This document shows, piece after piece, positions 60,510-64,000 of a stretch of DNA of 64,000 nucleotides. This DNA is from Neolewinella marina. GTDB lineage: Bacteria; Bacteroidota; Bacteroidia; Chitinophagales; Saprospiraceae. Position 1 is the stretch's first letter. Each line of letters begins with the position of its first letter. The DNA is taken from contig NZ_PDLO01000001.1 of NCBI RefSeq assembly GCF_002631205.1, positions 558,001 through 622,000 on the forward strand, written 5' to 3'. The notes under the pieces are model-generated. The model was not told where the DNA came from. It saw nothing but the letters and a program-made list of their open reading frames with translations, and searched no databases. The translations under genes were made by a program, and so were the position numbers.

Positions 60510-61409
60510 ATGCAACGCCGCCGCTTCCTGACCACCGCCGGGGCCCTCGCGCTGACTACCCCTTTTACTCCCCTGCTGGCGCGCACCCGCTGGGCCGCCC
60601 CGGAAGTACGGCTGATCCGCAACCAGGTGGGGTACTTCACCGACCGGGGCGGAACCATCGGCTTTTACCGCCCGGAAGGAGGCGTCGGAGGAGTGGTCGT
60701 CGATTCCCAGTTTCCGGAACAGGCGTCCACGTTTCTTACGGAAGTATTTGACGCCTACAAGGAGCTCGACCTGCTCATCAACACCCACCACCACGGCGAC
60801 CACACCGGCGGCAACGGCGTAGTGGCTCCCCTGGCCCGCGCCTACGTGAGCCACGAACGCGCCCGGCAGAACCTGAGCGAAAATGAAGCGAAGCGGACGG
60901 AAGGCGAGGCCGTGCCCCTGCCCGACACCACGTTCGCCGATGAGTGGACGATGGCCCTGCCGGGTGGACAGGAAACCGTGACCGCCCGCCACTTCGGCGC
61001 GGCCCATACCGGCGGGGACGCGGTGATCCACTTCGAGAACGCCAACGTAGCCCACCTGGGCGACCTGCTGTTCAACCGCCGCTACCCCTACATCGACCCC
61101 GCCGCCGGCGGCAACATGACCCACTGGATCACCGTGCTGCGGAAAATCCGCAAGACCTTTGACCGCGACACGGTATTCCTCTTTGGCCACGCCGCCGAGT
61201 CCTACCCCGTCACCGGCAGCCTCGCCGACGTAAAATCCTTCGAAAATTACCTCAGGGCACTGCGCTCCTACGTAAAAAAGGAAAAGCGCAGCGGCACCTC
61301 CCTGGAAGCCCTGCAGCGGAAAACCACCACCATCCCCCAGGCCCCGGAATGGCGGTTCGGGGAGCGGCTGCGCGACCTGAACCTGGAGGTGATGTATAAT
61401 GAGGTATAG
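60510..61409 (+). CDS. metallo-beta-lactamase-fold hydrolase, exported
   Basis: A 299-residue protein with a twin-arginine-like signal (MQRRRFLTTAGALALTTPFT). The zinc motif HxHxDH stands at His93-His98 (THHHGDHTGG), with further ligands His in TARHFGAAHTGGDAVIHF and a late His in FLFGHAAESYP. The fold is that of the glyoxalase II/lactamase superfamily; members with this plan are often annotated as MBL-fold hydrolases of unknown substrate. The ATG at 60510 is chosen before the signal; the frame extends upstream to 60381. It is transcribed divergently from the GNAT. Confidence 0.85.
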   Translation: MQRRRFLTTAGALALTTPFTPLLARTRWAAPEVRLIRNQVGYFTDRGGTIGFYRPEGGVGGVVVDSQFPEQASTFLTEVFDAYKELDLLINTHHHGDHTGGNGVVAPLARAYVSHERARQNLSENEAKRTEGEAVPLPDTTFADEWTMALPGGQETVTARHFGAAHTGGDAVIHFENANVAHLGDLLFNRRYPYIDPAAGGNMTHWITVLRKIRKTFDRDTVFLFGHAAESYPVTGSLADVKSFENYLRALRSYVKKEKRSGTSLEALQRKTTTIPQAPEWRFGERLRDLNLEVMYNEV

Positions 61410-61528
61410 CCGCCGGAACCCGATATAACATTTGGCCTGCAATTCGTAACACCGAGAAAGTTGTGGCCGGTTACCCGCTCTACTCCCCTAGGTATTCCTA
61501 TATTGCCCGAGTAAAGTCAACCGATTGC

Positions 61529-62935
61529 ATGCAAAACCCGATTGTCGCGGAAAACTTCCTGTTGGAATCCGACGCCGCCCAGGAACTCTACCACGGTTAC
61601 GCCGCCGGCGCGCCCATTATCGATTACCACTGCCACCTGCCGCCCGAGCAACTGGCCAGTGACCACCGCTTCGCCAACCTGACCGACATCTGGTTGCGGG
61701 GCGACCACTACAAATGGCGGGCGATGCGGGCCAACGGCATCTCCGAAGACGGCATCACCGGCTCGGCCAGCGACCGGGAGAAGCACCGCAACTGGGCCGC
61801 TACCCTGCCCTACACCATGCGCAACCCGCTGTACCACTGGTCGCTGATGGAGCTGGACCGGTATTTCGGGGTGGACAGCATCCTGGGCCCCGACAACGCC
61901 GACGCCATCTACGACCGCTGCTCCGAAATGCTGCAGGGACCCGACTTCTCGGTACGCTCCCTGGTCGACAAGATGAACGTGAAGGTGATCTGTACTACGG
62001 ACGACCCCACCGACCGCCTGGAGCACCACCAACGGATCAAGGCCGACCCCTTCAGCTGCCAGGTGCTGCCGGGTTTCCGTCCCGACAAGTCCATCCTCAT
62101 CGCCGCCGAGGGCTATAATGAATACATGGACCAGCTGGCCCGGGCAGCCGACCGGGAGATCCACAGCTACGATGACCTGCTGGAGGCCCTCCACGACCGC
62201 ATCGCCTACTTCCACGACCTGGGCTGCCGCATCTCCGACCACGGCCTGAACGAGCTCTACGACGTGAGCTACACCGACGGGGAGATCCGCACCACTTTTG
62301 CCAGTCGCCGTTCCGGGGGGGCGGTGAGCGCGGAGGAGGCCCGGAAATTCCAGACGGCCCTCCTCGTTGAACTCTGCCGCGAATACCACCGCCGCGACTG
62401 GGCGCAGCAGTTTCACCTCGGTGCCCTGCGCAACAACAACGACCGCATCCTGCGCAACCTCGGCGCCGATGCCGGCGTGGACAGCATCGGCGACTTCTCC
62501 CAGGCCCGCGGCCTGGCCCGGCTGCTCAACACCCTGGACAACAGCGACCAGCTGGCCCGGACCATCGTTTACAACCTCAATCCCGCCGACAACGAGGTGA
62601 TGGCCACTATGGTGGGCAACTTCAATGACGGCAGCGTGGCCGGCAAGATGCAGTTCGGCTCGGCCTGGTGGTTCCTCGACCAGCTCGACGGGATGGAAAA
62701 GCAAATGAACGTGCTGTCGAATATGGGACTGCTGAGCCGCTTCGTGGGCATGCTCACCGACAGCCGCTCCTTCCTCTCCTTCCCCCGCCACGAATACTTC
62801 CGCCGCCTGCTCTGCAATATGTTCGGCCAGGATATTGAACGGGGACTATTGCCCGACGATCGTAAATTCATCGGCCAGTTGATCGAGAACATCTGCTACC
62901 ACAACGCCAAAAACTATTTCAATTTCCCTGCATGA
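61529..62935 (+). CDS. uxaC: glucuronate isomerase
   Basis: A 468-residue member of the uronate isomerase family, converting D-glucuronate to D-fructuronate and D-galacturonate to D-tagaturonate. The amidohydrolase-like metal site appears in APIIDYHCHLPPEQLASDHR, with other conserved parts VKVICTTDDPTDRLEHHQRI, SDHGLNELYDVSY and QFHLGALRNNNDRILRNLGA; the C-terminal FVGMLTDSRSFLSFPRHEYF is diagnostic. The ATG at 61529 (MQNPIVAENF) is preferred over the frame opening at 61463. It overlaps the next gene by four bases (ATGA), forming a two-gene uronate operon. A TATATTGC stretch 25 bases upstream may be a -7 box. Confidence 0.95.
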   Translation: MQNPIVAENFLLESDAAQELYHGYAAGAPIIDYHCHLPPEQLASDHRFANLTDIWLRGDHYKWRAMRANGISEDGITGSASDREKHRNWAATLPYTMRNPLYHWSLMELDRYFGVDSILGPDNADAIYDRCSEMLQGPDFSVRSLVDKMNVKVICTTDDPTDRLEHHQRIKADPFSCQVLPGFRPDKSILIAAEGYNEYMDQLARAADREIHSYDDLLEALHDRIAYFHDLGCRISDHGLNELYDVSYTDGEIRTTFASRRSGGAVSAEEARKFQTALLVELCREYHRRDWAQQFHLGALRNNNDRILRNLGADAGVDSIGDFSQARGLARLLNTLDNSDQLARTIVYNLNPADNEVMATMVGNFNDGSVAGKMQFGSAWWFLDQLDGMEKQMNVLSNMGLLSRFVGMLTDSRSFLSFPRHEYFRRLLCNMFGQDIERGLLPDDRKFIGQLIENICYHNAKNYFNFPA

Positions 62936-63966
62936 AAGTTGTCACCTTCGGAGAAATCATGCTCCGCCTCACCCCTCCCGGCCACCTGCGGTTTTCCCAG
63001 GCCGCCAGCTTCGATGTCGTCTACGGCGGCGGTGAAAGTAACGTAGCCGTGGCCCTGGCCAATTTCGGACTGGACGCCCACTTCGTCACCCGGCTGCCCA
63101 ACAACGACATCGGCGACTGCGCCCTGATGGAACTCCGCAAGCGGGGCGTCCACACCGACCACATCGTCCGCGGCGGAGAACGCCTCGGCATTTACTTCCT
63201 GGAAATGGGTGCAGTACAACGCGGCAGCAAGGTGGTCTACGACCGCGCCTACTCCGGCATGGCCACCATCGAGAAGGGAATGGTCGACTGGGATGAGGTG
63301 CTCAAGGACGCCGACTGGTTCCACTGGACAGGCATCACCCCGGCCCTTTCGCAGGGTGCCGCCGACGCCTGCCATGAAGCCATCCAGGCGGCCAACCGCC
63401 TCGGAGTACCCGTGTCCACCGACCTCAACTACCGCGCCAAGCTCTGGAAGTACGGCAAGGATCCGCGGGAAGTAATGCCCGCCCTGGTAGAGGGCTGCGA
63501 CGTTATCCTTGGTAACGAGGAGGACGCCGAGAAGCACTTCGGCCTCCACCCCGAAGAGGTGGACGTTACCGCCGGTGGTGAAATGGACGGCAAGGCCTAC
63601 CTGCCCGTCCTCAAGGAACTTATGAACCGCTTCCCCCGCTGCAAGATGACCATCACAACCCTGCGGGGCTCGATCAGCGCCAGCCACAACAGCTGGTCCG
63701 GCGTCCTTTACGACGGTGAGAAGCTCTATGAAACCCAGACCTACCAGATCACCGACATCGTGGACCGCGTCGGGGGCGGCGACAGCTTTATGTCCGCCCT
63801 GATCTACGGCCTCCTCACCTACAAGGACGACAAGCAGAAGGCCCTGGATTTTGCCGTAGGCGCTTCCTGCCTGAAGCACACCATCTACGGCGATGCCAAC
63901 CTGGTCACCGTCGACGAAGTAACCAAACTCATTGAGGGCGACGGCTCCGGCCGCGTAGCCCGTTAA
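62932..63966 (+). CDS. kdgK: PfkB-family sugar kinase, probable 2-keto-3-deoxygluconate kinase
   Basis: A 344-residue ribokinase-fold enzyme. The N-terminal Gly-Gly segment FDVVYGGGESNVAVALANFG, the YDRAYSGMATIEKGMVDWDE region and the C-terminal DIVDRVGGGDSFMSALIYGL with the catalytic base Asp284 are PfkB hallmarks. In this family enzymes beginning with VVTFGEIMLRLTPPGHLRF are typically KDG kinases, giving KDPG for aldolase cleavage. Its translational overlap with uxaC supports uronate use. The specific substrate is inferred from context, not from residues. Confidence 0.88.
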   Translation: MKVVTFGEIMLRLTPPGHLRFSQAASFDVVYGGGESNVAVALANFGLDAHFVTRLPNNDIGDCALMELRKRGVHTDHIVRGGERLGIYFLEMGAVQRGSKVVYDRAYSGMATIEKGMVDWDEVLKDADWFHWTGITPALSQGAADACHEAIQAANRLGVPVSTDLNYRAKLWKYGKDPREVMPALVEGCDVILGNEEDAEKHFGLHPEEVDVTAGGEMDGKAYLPVLKELMNRFPRCKMTITTLRGSISASHNSWSGVLYDGEKLYETQTYQITDIVDRVGGGDSFMSALIYGLLTYKDDKQKALDFAVGASCLKHTIYGDANLVTVDEVTKLIEGDGSGRVAR

Positions 63967-64000
63967 TCCTATCTTACTTCCCGGGAGCCGCCCAGGTCGG

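Overview
This 64 kb window is GC-rich chromosomal DNA (roughly 60-65 % G+C by eye). It comes from a member of the Bacteroidota, most likely a Lewinella/Saprospiraceae-type marine gliding bacterium. The assignment rests on a GldH gliding lipoprotein behind DnaJ, a SusC-style TonB receptor with an N-terminal carboxypeptidase-like domain, DUF4856 and imelysin lipoproteins, LVIVD-repeat and YfhO proteins, Bacteroidota-type -7 promoter boxes (TAnnTTTG or TAnnTTCG) before many genes, and the near absence of Shine-Dalgarno sequences. I see no phage, insertion sequence, CRISPR array, rRNA or tRNA.

Layout. 1-6.2 kb (minus strand): a DUF6807/PmoA-like protein cut by the window edge, a GH78 alpha-L-rhamnosidase, a luciferase-like flavin oxidoreductase and two tandem DUF4239 membrane proteins. 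6.3-14.9 kb: a DUF3891 protein, a Dabb lipoprotein, a tight three-gene group (AAA-type ATPase, small MscS-like membrane protein, cation:proton antiporter), an alpha/beta hydrolase, MurQ, and a NUDIX/winged-helix regulator with a degenerate Nudix box. 15.2-20.2 kb: grpE-dnaJ-gldH, a secreted protein, a short-chain dehydrogenase and an O-antigen-ligase-like protein. 20.2-36 kb: pheS, a UbiA-type prenyltransferase, an LVIVD lipoprotein, an ECF sigma factor overlapping a TM/proline-rich/barrel-like protein, an acyl-CoA thioesterase, xth, a cysteine desulfurase, gatB, an FeS photolyase, an MBOAT acyltransferase with a convergent SGNH-like partner, and sucC. 36-49.5 kb: pyruvate carboxylase, a four-gene putative iron operon (DUF4856, imelysin, HTTM membrane protein, TonB receptor), a PyrR-like phosphoribosyltransferase and a glycogen-debranching enzyme. 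49.5-60.4 kb (minus strand): CoA-binding protein, MarC, fadB-fadA, a gpsA-yfhO-lipoprotein operon, S4 protein, a 73-residue protein and a GNAT. 60.5-64 kb: a metallo-beta-lactamase-fold protein, then uxaC-kdgK.

How the genes fit together. Most of the window is housekeeping: translation, chaperones, central carbon, beta-oxidation, phospholipid precursors. Small accessory modules lie between. The rhamnosidase at one end and the glucuronate isomerase plus ketodeoxygluconate-type kinase at the other fit use of rhamnose- and uronate-containing polysaccharides. The DUF4856-imelysin-HTTM-TonB set looks like a dedicated uptake system, and the ATPase/MscS-like/antiporter set is a possible ion-homeostasis module whose ATPase I could not place in a named family.

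Structure not explained by genes: a dispersed GC-rich element (core GGCACCCGCG, seven exact copies and one close variant) found mostly beside stop codons or between divergent genes; a 95-bp imperfect palindrome before gatB; a three-unit 14-bp tandem repeat; a dyad over the probable start of fadBA transcription; and three convergent gene pairs that overlap at their 3' ends.
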